Below are positions 10,911 through 21,438 of a stretch of 64,000 nt of DNA, in pieces; positions within the stretch are counted from its first letter, which is position 1, and each line of letters starts with the position of its first letter. Origin of the DNA: Spiroplasma mirum ATCC 29335 (GTDB lineage: Bacteria > Bacillota_I > Bacilli_A > Mycoplasmatales > Mycoplasmataceae). The notes below the pieces were generated by a model. That model was not told where the DNA came from and made no database searches. It saw only the letters and a list, made by a program, of their open reading frames with translations. The position numbers and the translations under genes are program-made. The stretch is from positions 806,001 to 870,000 of the forward strand of contig NZ_CP006720.1 in NCBI RefSeq assembly GCF_000565195.1. Reading direction: 5' to 3'.

Positions 10911-12699
10911 CTATAAAATATTGCGTTTAATAATAAAATAACTCAGGAATAATAAGAGACCACCAAAACTAAGATAACTAATAATTATTGGTTTTGCATT
11001 TAAAAAACTGATAATTACTTGTAATTTTACAATTAACAATTTCCAGGGGGAAATCTTGGTAAATCATTAAATAATTACGCCGATTTGTAAAATCAATCAC
11101 ACTATTACTTAGTGGGGCAAACCAATATTTATTAACGGGCAAAGAACATTGTTCATAACTGATTCCAATGCTCTAAAACATTAATTATTGATAATTCCCG
11201 ATAAAGGTACATTAACTTGGTATAATGCTGTCAATTACTATCAACTGTTAATAACTGTGTGGTGATAATTTTATAATCTAAGACTTTTTTAATTACATTA
11301 TCTTTCCAACTCTTTAAAAACATAAAAAATATTATTTTTAAATAGTTTCATTATTGCTAAGGAAAACTGACTATCATTTGCAACATAATTAGATTTTTGA
11401 CCTACAAAATTAGCTAAAAATAAATTTTGAAAAATATCAACCGGATCATAATTCTGTTCATGATAACTATTCTGATTAACTGTTAGCCAGTTATCATTAG
11501 GATCAAATGCATATAACGAACTGGTAGTTGATAATTTTAGATTATAAAAAGTGTTCCAATCAACAATTTTTTGGTAGTTATCAACTAATGTTTTTAACTC
11601 ATGCTGATAGATATTGTGGTTATTTAGATCATCATAAGATTTAAAAAAATACTGGAAACTAATACTTAAGGTAATGGTGGTGCTTGTTCCGGCCCCTAAA
11701 TCAATGTTAATAATACTATTAATATTCGTACCATTATATGTGCCTTTTCAGGCGCTAACATTATGAACACTTAAATTAAGATGTTTTTCTTCAGTTAAAC
11801 CAAATTGTTGATTAATAAACATTAAGTGGTTTAATCGTAAACTTGAATCGTCTTGGTTAACTAAAATCTTTTCTAATTGGTCAATACTTTTATTTGCATA
11901 AAAATCATACAACGCACTTGTTTTGTTAAATGGAGATAACTAATGAGGTTCTTTTTTAACATTTTGGGAAATAATAATGTTGTTTTAACATTACTAACAT
12001 GGTATTTATTGTCTTCACATTTCACCAAAATATTATCACTAATTGCAAAAATTAAAGTATACAGAATTCCCCCAATTAAAAATAAACTACAAAAAATAAT
12101 AACAATTAGTAAAACAACTTGAAAGTGTAAAAAAGAAAACGCAAATAGAATCCCGCTGGCATCTAAAAAACTAAAGAATAATAAATAATTAACTTGATTA
12201 GCATTGTTGTTAGCAAATTAGAATTTAGAGTATTAAAATTAAGCACACTAAAAATAAGATTCATTATTAAAAGAATTCCAATCACAATGATAAGAAATAA
12301 GAAAATTGAAAACCAGAAGGCAATTAGTCTTAATAAATATAATATTGATTTGTGGTACGGTTTGGATATTAATAACAAATATGTGCCATATTGAAATTCC
12401 CGGGCATAAATTTTAATTGCAATAAAGATAATAAATAATAAAACTAATAAATTGGTTAAGATTAACACTTCATATTGAAAATTAATAATTAGTTTATTTA
12501 AATCATTAGTTGCTAAGATTAAATATTATAAGTTTAACCCCACCATTAAAACTAATGCTAATCCTGTCAATAATAAGATTGACATTGATTTTTAAATTTT
12601 AAAAAGGACAAATAGGATTATTGATCATCAAGAGCTTTTTTATGAGAATAATTTAAAGAAGAATGCTTGTAATTAAGATTAGTTTTCATCACTATTCAG
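10911..12699 (-). pseudogene. ABC-2 type exporter permease, decayed copy 1
   Basis: This relic is a membrane permease of the ABC-2 kind. The N-terminal transmembrane pair is followed by the cytoplasmic motif YAREFQYGTYLLLISKP, typical of this permease family where the region contacts the ATPase. Further helices, a large extracellular domain (about 11180-11900) and a last helix ending FLSYFIIKRNIL follow. In-frame TAA codons lie at the start, at LNL-stop-YLILA and near SLVF, and there are several frame changes. A similar but shorter relic is at 14721-15380, and an ATPase fragment is at 14034-14426. Together they look like a lost export system. Confidence 0.75.
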
Positions 12700-12701
12700 C
12701 G

Positions 12702-14031
12702 CTAAGATTAATAAGCAATGGTAAATATGTTGAATCAGCAATTTTATAACCATAACCAGTTGTCATCCATTGTCCAATGGCACCAAATGATAAAATAAAA
12801 TTTCAGCCTGTGACATCTTGATTAGCTGGATTATGATAAGGAACTAATCATTGTTAATCATTTTGTTTTTGTAAACAAGACTCATTTCATTCCCACTATC
12901 ATAATAAATTTGATCATTTAAACCATTAAATAAATCAATATCTGGTAAAGCTTGCACATCTTTTTGGGCTTTAAAATCACTTATTAATAACGGTAAAAAA
13001 TTATTTAAATGGCTATTATCTGGATCCTTTAATTTATTACTTAAATCCTGATTAATTGTAATTGCGACTTGGGGTTGTTGTTGATTAGAAGTGAAATGAA
13101 AATAATTAAAAAATTTCACGATAATCTTTGCAAAGTTATCTAATTTTTGTTGCACCCCCTTTGTTTGGAAGCTTTTAATTCTAAGACTAACGCTGTTCCC
13201 CATTTGGTTACCACCCCAAACAGCGGTAGTCCCGCAATGGTAATAATATTTAGGTTAATCTTGAAATTAGATAAGTCAAAAACATCACCACTAGTAAAAA
13301 TTGAAGAAATTTTTAAAAAGAACTGTTCAAAATTAGCAACGTTAATTTTACTTGGATCATAACCATTTCCCGTTCAATTTCAAGAAGCACTATCAGCAGT
13401 TACTGGTTCAACCCCATTGGTAATAATATTGACCCCACTGACTTAACAAGGCAATAAAACTTTGGCTATTATCATATTTAATATAGCTTAAATAATTTTG
13501 TAAAGCAGGCAGGGTTTTAATCATTTCTTGAAAGCCATTAAGAACAAGATTGTTAACTACGGGCCCATTTTTATTATCATCAAAATTAATCTGAAATTTT
13601 TGAAAAATATTATAGAATTTTGACTTCGGATCATCAATGGTTACATTTTGTAAATTATTAAAATAACCAATTGTAGCATCCGAAATAATCCCAATGATTT
13701 TACCAATCGTATTTTTAATAGCATCCACCCAAGCAGTCGCAATAAATTTAATATTATAATTAATATTTGAACTATAAGTTTTATATTGCACAGTATAGCG
13801 TAAGGCAATATTAATCGTTACCACCGTTGCTGTTTTAATTGAGGGGTCGTTAATCAAAGTATATAGCGTATCAAGGTCAGTATAAGTTGCACTAATTTTA
13901 ACGGGCGAAGCTGCTAACACCAACGGGTCGCTAGTTAAATAATAAGCAACATATTGATGTTTAATTTTGGCGTTAATCGAATTATTAAAATACTGCTTAA
14001 AATTCTTGATAATTGTAAAAAAATTATTCAA
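12702..14031 (-). pseudogene. Large lipoprotein-like surface protein, decayed and 5' truncated
   Basis: The remaining coding sequence spans three frames: a 207-codon part (13408-14031), a middle part beginning SGVNIITNGVEP, and an end part through VQQKLDNFAKIIVKFF. It closes with FGAIGQWMTTGYGYKIAD. One shift falls in a G5 run at about 13152-13156. No signal peptide remains, because the 5' end is cut off against an ABC ATPase fragment on the other strand. Composition (Asn, Thr, Ile, Tyr) and position beside ABC permeases match surface lipoproteins that travel with such exporters in spiroplasmas. Its stop nearly touches the permease relic start, which suggests a former operon. Confidence 0.65.
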
Positions 14032-14033
14032 TA

Positions 14034-14426
14034 TTTAAAAAGATTAACCCTGAAAGGAAAAACTGTCTTTTTTCATTTCACTTATTAGATGAGATAAAAA
14101 ACTATATTGATCAATTTACAATGATTATGATGGGTAAACAATATTATACTGGTTCAATTAAAAAATTTAATTTACAAAATACTTATGGGTTAACAAGTAG
14201 CAATCAACTAGCAATCCAAAAATATTTTCAATATTTTCAAATTCCAAATTGGTATGAATCTGAAAATAAACAATTAAATTTTGTTATTCGTAGTCCGCTT
14301 GATTTGTATTATATTACCCAGTATGCCTTACAATATCAAATTAAAATTTATAAAATCAAAGAAGTTGAGTTTTTATTTAATTTTTTATTTAAAAAACTTA
14401 ATATTAAATATGATTACCATAGTTAG
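14034..14426 (+). pseudogene. C-terminal fragment of an ABC transporter ATP-binding protein
   Basis: The frame begins abruptly at KKINPERKN, which fits the region just after Walker B. It jumps to FSFHLLDEIKNYIDQFT, the H-loop segment, normally SSHLLDE. MMGKQYYTGSIKKF follows, the typical segment after the H-loop, and then a C-terminal accessory domain of about 80 residues. Walker A, the signature motif and Walker B are missing and part of the D-loop to H-loop region is deleted. It cannot hydrolyse ATP. It probably belonged with the ABC-2 permease relics next to it. It ends at a true TAG and is followed by a strong terminator. Confidence 0.7.
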
Positions 14427-14502
14427 ACAAGAAAAAAGTTTTAAGAAGAAAAAAAGTTATTATTTAAATAATGATAAACTTATATTATATGAGAGTTTTT
14501 AA

Positions 14503-14546
14503 AACACCAATGATATTAGTTTTTAATATCATTGGTGTTTTTTTAT
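14503..14546 (+). terminator. Strong rho-independent terminator
   Basis: A perfect 16-bp stem AACACCAATGATATTA / TAATATCATTGGTGTT with a GTTTT loop is followed by a T-run. It is placed to end the ABC ATPase fragment transcript and separates it from the lipoprotein relic. Confidence 0.85.
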
Positions 14547-14568
14547 TTAATTAAAGGAGATGAACAAT

Positions 14569-14720
14569 ATGAAAAAACTTTTAACTTATTTAGGAATTAT
14601 TTTATTAACAATGCGTCCGGAGTTAGTTTAGTTTGATGTAAATCAATAAATAATAATGATCATCCCGGTGGGGGTGGCATTGATAATGATATTAATAAAT
14701 GATTTAAAAACCTTAGCTAA
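14569..14720 (+). pseudogene. Truncated lipoprotein gene with signal peptide
   Basis: It starts well: AAAGGAGATGAAC, then ATG and MKKLLTYLGIILLT. The frame then breaks; the next frame continues ASGVSLVWC as the lipobox, followed by a Pro-Gly-Gly-Gly-Gly linker and KWFKNL, and stops. Only the signal peptide and a short linker remain. It was probably a surface lipoprotein like the ones at 3177 and 52974. Confidence 0.65.
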
Positions 14721-15380
14721 TATTGAAGAAGAAAAATAATTATCCGATTTAAATTAATATAGTGGTAAAAGTAAATATTATTACTTAAGGTACTAATTAA
14801 TGAATACGGAAGACCAACCAATAAAAATAAACTATAAAAAATTGTTACGATTAAAATTACAATTTGTGAAGAAAAGATTGAGAGTGCACAGATAATCCCA
14901 TTTGCGGCTAAAAATGATAACATCATCGTATATTTTAATAAATTAACCAGTAATTTTAATATTTGGGAATAGAATAGTGGTTTTGAACTAAAGTGATAAA
15001 CGACTAAACTACTAAGATAGCCAGTTAATAATATTAAACCAATGAAAAAAGCTACGCAAATTCATAAAGCTAATAGTTTTAAGAAAAAAATGGTTAACCG
15101 ATGGTATGGTTTTTTGAAATTAATAACAAGTAGGTTCCATCCTGTAATTCGCGCCCATATACTTTAATTGCTGCTAATAAAATAAAAATTAGTAAAAAAT
15201 ATTGCTAAAGATAATAACTTCATATTAAAAATTAACAATAAAATTACTATAAGTTGGGGAAATTATTAATAAAGTAATTAAAAAGGTATTAAATAGCAAA
15301 ACTGCTAACAGCATTAATACTCAGATTGTTATGCTTTTTGTTACTTTAAAAATTGCAAACGAAATAATAGTTTAAAAATC
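14721..15380 (-). pseudogene. ABC-2 type exporter permease, decayed copy 2
   Basis: This is a shorter, more damaged paralog of the relic at 10911-12699. Pieces recoverable in changing frames are the N-terminal hydrophobic helix (VLMLLAVLLFNTFLITLL), the coupling motif YGRELQDGTYLLLISK, and later helices including SFLAANGIICALSIF. Stops and shifts occur every few dozen codons. The same YxREx-GTYLLLISK motif in both copies supports common ancestry. Confidence 0.65.
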
Positions 15381-15394
15381 TCGTTGGTGGGGTG

Positions 15395-15553
15395 ATGATT
15401 TGGACTGGGAAATACAGTTGGTGGCGATTATGATACTTATTATTTTTCATCATTATTTCTTTACTTATTGAAAAAGATAAATTAAATAAAAAAAAACAAA
15501 TAGCAATAACATCATGGGTGTTAGGTACTATTTGTACTCTGTTAACTATTTAA
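15395..15553 (+). CDS. Short two-helix membrane protein
   Basis: An open frame of 52 residues starts at ATG with GGTGGGGTG immediately upstream. It encodes a Trp-rich N-terminus (WTGKYSWWRLW), a transmembrane helix, a basic loop (EKDKLNKKKQ) and a second helix ending in CTLLTI. No family is recognised. It could be a small real gene or a leftover of the decayed exporter region; the overlap between ribosome site and start is tight. Confidence 0.4.
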
Positions 15554-15570
15554 TTTACAAAGTTATTATA

Positions 15571-17244
15571 TTACATTTTTTCCATAACATCAACACCAAT
15601 TAGGTTAAAAGCATTACTTAAAACTTGGTAAACAACTTGGATAAAACATAAACGTTGTTTGGTTAATGCTAAGTTTTCTAAATTAATAACTTTAAATTCA
15701 TTGTAATAAGAATGGAACTGACGAGTAATATTTTGAATGTAATCACAGATTAAATGGGGCTGGCGCATTTTAGCACTGTATTCAACATAACGGTTAAATA
15801 AATCAATATCATTTAACAAGTTTAATTCTTTATCGGTTGTTAATAATTCAAATGAAATAATATCATCAAAACTAATATTATTAGCAGCGGCTTGTTTTAA
15901 CACACTATTACAACGGGCTGTGGCGTATTGGGCATAGTAAACGGGATTTTTTGAGGAATATTCTTTTAGTAAACCAACATCCAAGTCCATATGACTTTGA
16001 GGTGTTTTACTTGATAACATATAACGAATTGGATCAACCCCAATTTCTTCAATTAAATCAATTAACCACACCGCACTCCCTTTTCGTTTACTCATTTTAT
16101 ATTCTTGTCCATCTTTTAATAACCGCACCATTTGAATCATATCAATTTCTAAGATATCTTTGGGGTAACCTAATAGTTCTAAACCGACTAACATCCGAAT
16201 AATATAACCATGGTGGTCTCCCCCCCAAAAGTTAACCAAGTGGTCGGCTTTGCTTCGTTGTAAACGTTCATTATGAACAGCTAAGTCCGGAGTAATGTAA
16301 CTATAATCACCGTTATTTTTAACTAATACTCGGTCTTTTTCATCCCCAAAGTCAGTAGTTTTTAACCATAGAGCGCCATCTTTATGATAGGTTTTCCCTA
16401 ATTTATCATATTGTTCCAGGACCGCATCAATTTTTCCCCCAGCATAAATAGCTTTTTCTGATGAATAATATTCAATATCAACACGGAACAGTTTTAATTG
16501 TTCTTTAATAATGTCTAAAAACAACTCCACTGATTCATTTCGGAAAATTTTGTGGGCTACGGGATCACTCATTTTGTAATCTTCACCATAAGTTAAGTCA
16601 ACATATTTATCCTGATATTTGTCAACAAATTTTTGAGCGACATCAAAATACATATCACCCTTATAAGCTTCTTCAGGAGTTGGGACTTCTTTCCCCAGTA
16701 AAGTTTGATAACAAGTAAAAACAGTAATTGCTAAAATATTAATTTGGTTTCCGGCATCATTCACATAGTATTCAGTTTGTACATTAAAACCAGCAAACCG
16801 CAAAATGCGCGCCACACTATCCCCAATTGCTCCGTTACGCGCATGACCAATGTGTAAAAATCCAGTTGGGTTTGCCGAAACAATTTCTAAGTTATAAGTA
16901 TAATTTTTGGGTTGTGATTTTCCATAGTTTGTTTTTAAAGTTAATACATCGGCCATTATTTTATGTAATTGTTCATTGGTAAATGTAAAATTAATAAATC
17001 CTGGTCCTGCTAAACTAATTTCTTTAAAACTTTGCTGGTCCTTTTCCTTAATAAAACTAATAATTTCATTGGCAATCTCGCGGGGATTTGCTTTTAAATC
17101 TTTCGCTAATAATAAGGCCAGGTTAGTTGATAAGTGCCCAAACCCTTCTTGACGGGGTTTTTCAATAATTATTTCTTTCTCTAAATTTTTGCTTGCTAAA
17201 TAGCTCGTTAGTAAATCTTCAACAATCTTAATATTATTATTCAT
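15571..17244 (-). CDS. argS: Arginyl-tRNA synthetase
   Basis: This class I synthetase charges tRNA-Arg. The product is 557 residues, the normal length. The N-terminal additional domain has GFGHLSTNLALLLAK, the catalytic Rossmann fold has the HIGH motif in GFLHIGHARNGAIGD (about residue 130), and the second signature is KMSKRKGSAV (about residue 375). The helical anticodon-binding domain contains the YAQYATARC stretch and ends DVMEKM. The frame is uninterrupted, with no internal TGA. ATG is preceded by AAAGGGAAC. Confidence 0.97.
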   Translation of the reverse strand: MNNNIKIVEDLLTSYLASKNLEKEIIIEKPRQEGFGHLSTNLALLLAKDLKANPREIANEIISFIKEKDQQSFKEISLAGPGFINFTFTNEQLHKIMADVLTLKTNYGKSQPKNYTYNLEIVSANPTGFLHIGHARNGAIGDSVARILRFAGFNVQTEYYVNDAGNQINILAITVFTCYQTLLGKEVPTPEEAYKGDMYFDVAQKFVDKYQDKYVDLTYGEDYKMSDPVAHKIFRNESVELFLDIIKEQLKLFRVDIEYYSSEKAIYAGGKIDAVLEQYDKLGKTYHKDGALWLKTTDFGDEKDRVLVKNNGDYSYITPDLAVHNERLQRSKADHLVNFWGGDHHGYIIRMLVGLELLGYPKDILEIDMIQMVRLLKDGQEYKMSKRKGSAVWLIDLIEEIGVDPIRYMLSSKTPQSHMDLDVGLLKEYSSKNPVYYAQYATARCNSVLKQAAANNISFDDIISFELLTTDKELNLLNDIDLFNRYVEYSAKMRQPHLICDYIQNITRQFHSYYNEFKVINLENLALTKQRLCFIQVVYQVLSNAFNLIGVDVMEKM

Positions 17245-17322
17245 CTTTTCAGTTCCCTTTCTGTATAAAATATCATTTTATAGCAAATTATTCTTTATTT
17301 GCTATCTTTTTCTTAATTTATA

Positions 17323-17331
17323 TGTTATTAT
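17323..17331 (+). promoter_or_regulatory. Extended -10 promoter of a candidate small RNA
   Basis: TGTTATTAT is a TG-N-TATTAT extended -10 element on the plus strand, about seven bases before the proposed transcript start. A -35 box is poor, which extended -10 promoters tolerate. It lies between two minus-strand genes, so it does not serve either of them. Confidence 0.45.
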
Positions 17332-17337
17332 TTAAAA

Positions 17338-17407
17338 GCGATGAGCCGATTAGGATAAATTATCATCAACCAGTCATAACACTTTTAAAAGTGTTTTTTT
17401 TTTTTTT
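17338..17407 (+). ncRNA. Candidate small RNA of about 70 nt, antisense to the argS-rsmB spacer
   Basis: A plus-strand unit runs from the extended -10 at 17323-17331 to a clear terminator (ACACTTTTAAAAGTGT followed by more than ten T). In between, GATGA at about 17340 can pair with TCATC at about 17373, making a 5-bp stem over a loop with GCCGATTAGG. No coding frame with a ribosome site fits, and neither flanking gene is on this strand. It does not match an RNA class I know. Confidence is moderate to low until expression is shown. Confidence 0.45.
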
Positions 17408-17409
17408 AT

Positions 17410-18678
17410 TTATTTTGTTTTAACTAAACGACAGTAATAAAACCCGTCACTATTATGTTCATAACCAAATACTTGTTCTTCTTGTTCAATTTTCATGGTC
17501 GGATATTTTTGCACAAAGTTTTTAATTTGCTCATGATTTTCATAAATTTCAAAAGTACAGGTTGAATAAACAAGAACACCATGGGGTTTTAACAATTGGT
17601 AGGCTTTATCTAATAATTGGGCTTGAATGCTAACAAGATCAAATAAGTCTTCACTTGTTCATGTTTTATATTTAATTTCTGGTTTGCGTTTAATAACTCC
17701 AAACCCACTACAAGGAGCATCTAGTAAGATACGATCGTATAACTGATCAGGGGGAATTAAATTAGCATCCAGATTATGAACTTCAATATTCGTAAGTCCT
17801 AAGCGGTGAATATTTTCCGTAATTAGCGGAATTTTATAGTTCGCAATTTCATAAGCATCAACATGGCCCTGGTTATTCATGAGTTGTCCTAAGTAAGTTG
17901 TTTTACCCCCGGGCGCCGCACACAAGTCTAGCACTAAATCACCTGGTTGCGGTGCTAAAACTTCCACAACTTTAATACTCATTTCATCTTGCATAATAAT
18001 TTCTCCGTTTTTAAACATTTCACTATTCATCACTGGATATGATGAAATAACACAAGCAGAAGTTATTAAGCTTGGTTGTAAATTATACTGGGGATATTTC
18101 GCAATTAATTCTTCGCGTGAAATTTTTAAAGTATTTACCCGCAGTGATATTTTAGGGATGTTAATTGAATCTTTAATAATATTTAAAGCATGTTCATTTC
18201 CAAATTGAGTTTTTAAAATTAATAATAAACCCTTTGGAAAACTATACCGAATTGATAAAGTTTCAATTTCATTTTTGTCAGTAATGGCAAAAACACTGGC
18301 ATCAGCAGTAAGAATCTTTTTTAAAGTAGCATTAATAAAACCACTAACCTTGGGATTAATAGTTTTCGCAATTTTAACTGCTTCGTTAACAATGGCATAA
18401 TTCGGAATTTTATCTAAAAAATAAAATTGATAAACACTCAATCATAATAAAATTTGTAATTTTTGGTTAGTTTTGTGGGGATCAATAAACTTATTGGTGA
18501 CATATTCTAAATAAATTTTATTTTTTAAGGTTCCATACACAATTTTAAAAATTAAGGTTTTATCCTGTTTACTAAGATCCGAGTATTTAATTAACATCTG
18601 GTTTAATAAATTATTACTAAATTCTTTTTTAACAATAATTTGATATAAAATATCAAAACATAACTGACGAGTTTTCAT
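17410..18678 (-). CDS. rsmB: 16S rRNA cytosine-967 C5-methyltransferase
   Basis: This SAM-dependent methyltransferase of the RsmB/Sun family modifies C967 of 16S rRNA. The product is 422 residues once two TGA codons are read as Trp. The N-terminal NusB-like RNA-binding domain occupies about residues 1-140. The catalytic domain has the SAM loop DLCAAPGGKTTYLG, the DAPCSGFGV motif with one catalytic Cys, and STCTFE with the second. It starts three bases upstream of where gmk ends, so it is translationally coupled in a gmk-rsmB operon. Confidence 0.92.
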
Positions 18679-18680
18679 TT

Positions 18681-19275
18681 TTATCCTCTTATGGGGTTAC
18701 TTCTTTTTTTAAATTCTTGGCGAATAATATTAACAATTTCATTGGTTGCTCTTTTAACAGTATCATTTACAATTACATAATCATAATTATCTTGCAAAGG
18801 TAATTCTTCGCGGGCTTTTTGCATCCTTTGCCTTAAAACTTCCTCTGGTTCAGTTCCACGCCCCCTAATCCGGGCTTCTAAAACTTCTAAGCTGGGCGGA
18901 ACTAAGAAGAATGATAAAGCATCAGGAAATTTTTGTAAAACCTGGGTTGCTCCTTGGACTTCAATTTCTAGCAAGACATTTTTCCCCATTGCTAATTGTT
19001 TATCACAGTATGCTTTGGGAGTCCCATAGTAGTTTCCGACAAATTGGGTGTACTCTAATAATTCATCATTCGTAATTGCTTTTTGAAATTCTTCTTTGGT
19101 CACAAAAAAGTAATTAATCCCGTCAACTTCACCCTCACGTTTTTCTCTGGTTGTCATTGACACTGAGTATGCTAAGTGTAAATCATCATATTTAAAAAGT
19201 TCTTTGCCGATGGTCCCCTTCCCAACCCCGGATGGTCCTGAAAAAAATTATTAAAAAACCAGTGTGATTATTCAT
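18681..19275 (-). CDS. gmk: Guanylate kinase, frameshifted in the 5' end
   Basis: The enzyme phosphorylates GMP and dGMP and is normally essential. Downstream of the break everything is canonical: the P-loop GPSGVGKGT, MTTREKREGEVDG, YYGTPK, EIEVQGATQ and the lid R-G-R-G-TE. The natural start ATG at 19275 overlaps the rsmD stop (ATGAATAA) and gives MNNHTGFLIIF. A run of seven T on the coding strand at 19241-19247 shifts the frame directly before SGPSG. One base fewer restores a perfect protein, and no alternative start exists between the stop in the other frame and the P-loop. This is a sequencing error, slippage-corrected expression, or a genuine lesion. Confidence 0.85.
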
Positions 19276-19843
19276 TGTTAGTATCATCTTCCTTTTCTAT
19301 CCGTAATATATATAAATACTTGTTCTTATAATTTTTTGTTTTTAAAATAACCAAGTTGTAATTATCAAAACTTAAGGCTTGGTTGGCTTCACAAACAATA
19401 ATACCGTAATTATTGAGAAGATTATTTTCTAATATACAAGTAATAATATCATAATAATAATCAATTTGTTTAAATGGGGGGTCTAAAAATAAAATATCTA
19501 TTTTAATATTATTATTAATAAAATTAGTTAATAAGACCTGGTAGTCAACATTTAAAATAATTGCATTATCAATCTTAAGATTGCGGATATTATTTTGAAT
19601 AATTTTTAAGGCCCCCTCGTGATAGTCATTTAAATAACATTGTCGTAGTCCGCGTGAGAGTCCTTCAATTCCTAACTGACCACTCCCCGAAAAAATATCT
19701 AACCCAACTTTATTTTCATAAATAAAATAATTATCTAAAATATTAAACAGATCTTCTTTAACACGCGCTGGCATTGGTCTGGTGTTCATTCCCTCTAAAG
19801 TTTGAAGTGCACGTCCTTTATATTTCCCACTAATTACTCGCAT
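19268..19843 (-). CDS. rsmD: 16S rRNA guanine-966 N2-methyltransferase
   Basis: The product is 191 residues. RsmD methylates G966 of 16S rRNA with SAM. The start ATG at 19843 (MRVISGKYKGR) is preceded by AAAAGAGAGGTT, and a longer frame upstream is only the shadow of def on the other strand. Family motifs are RPMPARVKEDLFNIL near residue 30, the SAM-binding DIFSGSGQLGIE, and the catalytic LDPPF. The last codons overlap gmk, so transcription and translation with gmk and rsmB are probably coupled. It is divergent from def. Confidence 0.92.
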   Translation of the reverse strand: MRVISGKYKGRALQTLEGMNTRPMPARVKEDLFNILDNYFIYENKVGLDIFSGSGQLGIEGLSRGLRQCYLNDYHEGALKIIQNNIRNLKIDNAIILNVDYQVLLTNFINNNIKIDILFLDPPFKQIDYYYDIITCILENNLLNNYGIIVCEANQALSFDNYNLVILKTKNYKNKYLYILRIEKEDDTNNE

Positions 19844-19925
19844 TTTTAACCTCTCTTTTAAATTTATTATACATAATTTATTGTTAATAATTTCATATGT
19901 TATAATTTTTATTGAGGTGATTTTA

Positions 19926-20507
19926 GTGCTACAAAGTGAAGTACCCAATAAAAGTTGATTAGTGTTTGATGATACCAAATCAATTCGTGAACCATCAGTG
20001 GATGTGAAAATACCACTTTCCGAAAATGATGAATTAATCATGCACAAATTAATTGACTTTGTTCGTTATTCACAAGATCCCACTGAAAATAAAGATCATG
20101 CAATTCGTCCGGCCGTTGGCCTAGCTGCTCCCCAAATTGGAGCCAATGTTAATATGTACTATATTCGAATTGATACTACTGATGATGAAACTAAACAACG
20201 AACTATTATTGAATACGCCTTGGTTAATCCCAAAATTATTGGGTATAGTTCCCAACTTGCTTGTTTAGAGGAAGGTGAAGGTTGCTTAAGTGTTGCCATT
20301 GATCATGAAGGTTATGTTCCCCGCAGCTTTCGGATTTTAGTTGAGGGTTATGATTATTTAAAACAAGAAAAAATTAAAATAACAGTCCGTGACTATGAAG
20401 CAATTGTTTTCCAACATGAACAAGCCCATTTAGAGGGAAAGTTATATTATGATTTAATTGATAATAAAAATCCATGGCTAAAAAAACCAGAATGAATTTT
20501 ACTATAA
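19926..20507 (+). CDS. def: Peptide deformylase
   Basis: The metalloenzyme removes the formyl group from nascent protein N-termini. The product is 193 residues with all three signature motifs: GLAAPQIG, the Cys-containing EGCLS, and QHEQAHLEG with the HExxH metal site. The start is GTG at 19926, chosen because GAGGTGA lies eight bases upstream and a TGA-Trp (KSWLVF) is needed to reach the downstream ATG. The last Trp is also TGA, so the protein ends WILL rather than at the TGA. It is transcribed away from the rsmD-gmk-rsmB operon. Confidence 0.93.
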
Positions 20508-20664
20508 ATTTATCTTGTTTTTTATTTTTATTATAAGTTTATAAATTTAATTTAATTTTTATATGATAAATAATATAATAAAGATAACGGTCTATTTATT
20601 TATCCAATAAATAAAAACTAATAATATTAGTAAATCTTTTTTTAAAAATCTCTTATAAAATTTA

Positions 20665-20841
20665 ATGACTTCTAAAAATAATAAAGTCAACTTTAATCAA
20701 AACTTCCAAAGCTATCTCTTAATGCCCTTATCTTACATAAAGATAATGGAAATGGTCTATGAATTGGAATCTGAATTGCAATGCCGGACCTGGATGAAGT
20801 GCTGATTAATTAAAATTAAAAATATAAAGCAGGAAATTTAA
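20665..20841 (+). other. Short open frame upstream of a decayed membrane protein gene
   Basis: Fifty-eight codons from ATG (MTSKNNKVNFNQNF) to TAA encode a basic C-terminus (KCWLIKIKNIKQEI). There is no convincing ribosome-binding site. The frame continues after the TAA directly into the broken small membrane protein at 20845, so the two may once have been one gene. Function unknown. Confidence 0.25.
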
Positions 20842-20844
20842 GAA

Positions 20845-21149
20845 TTGGAAAAAAATAATCCTTATCGACAATACTGATATGTTATTCTTCATAATGTTAT
20901 TCATTACATTGGGACCTTATATTTAATAGAACTTGGATTCTATTTAACATTTAAAAATTCAAATTGATTTTTTTCCTTATTTGTATAGCAATTATCATGG
21001 CAATCCTTTCTTTTATTTGAATAATAACAAATATATTTCACTTAAGATACTTTTTATTTGAAGAAAAAATCAAAGAAAACAAAATTAAAAAAATAGTAAA
21101 AATTGAAAAGTCAACTCTTAATTATATTGCCTGATGATATTTAAATTAA
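20845..21149 (+). pseudogene. Small membrane protein, frameshifted paralog of the gene at 21439
   Basis: The first half (NNPYRQYWYVILHNVIHY) and the second half (a helix, then EEKIKENKIKKIVKIEK and NYIAWWYLN) are in different frames. The change falls in a run of seven T near 20970. The intact paralog at 21439-21753 has the same order: NP, W, HNIVYIIG, helix, KIKEHKIKKIQKIEKW, FIAWWYLN. A terminator follows. Confidence 0.65.
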
Positions 21150-21153
21150 TAAC

Positions 21154-21184
21154 AAAAACACTTAGAAATTGAGTGTTTTTTTTA
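21154..21184 (+). terminator. Rho-independent terminator
   Basis: AAAAACACT pairs with AGTGTTTTT across a nine-base loop and is followed by further T. It ends the decayed small membrane protein gene. Confidence 0.7.
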
Positions 21185-21438
21185 TGACTAATTACGAAAA
21201 AATAATTTTTAAAGAAAAGACATCATTAATCTGAATTTTATTTTTATTATAAAATTATAAATATTTTATTATTTATTAACTTAGTCAGTGGATTTTTAAC
21301 ATTAGAATTCTTCCTTTATTTGATTCTACTCTTCAACCGCTTTTTCTAAGAAAAAAACACTAACTATAAAAATTTATAATAAATATTTAAAAATTAATGT
21401 CAAAACCTTTTATTTATAAACAATAAGGAGAATTTAAA

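Noticed and set aside
17281..17312. Hairpin TAGCAAAT / ATTTGCTA as a terminator
   Set aside because: It could end a plus-strand transcript, but no plus-strand gene precedes it, and on the minus strand it is followed by only a weak T-run.
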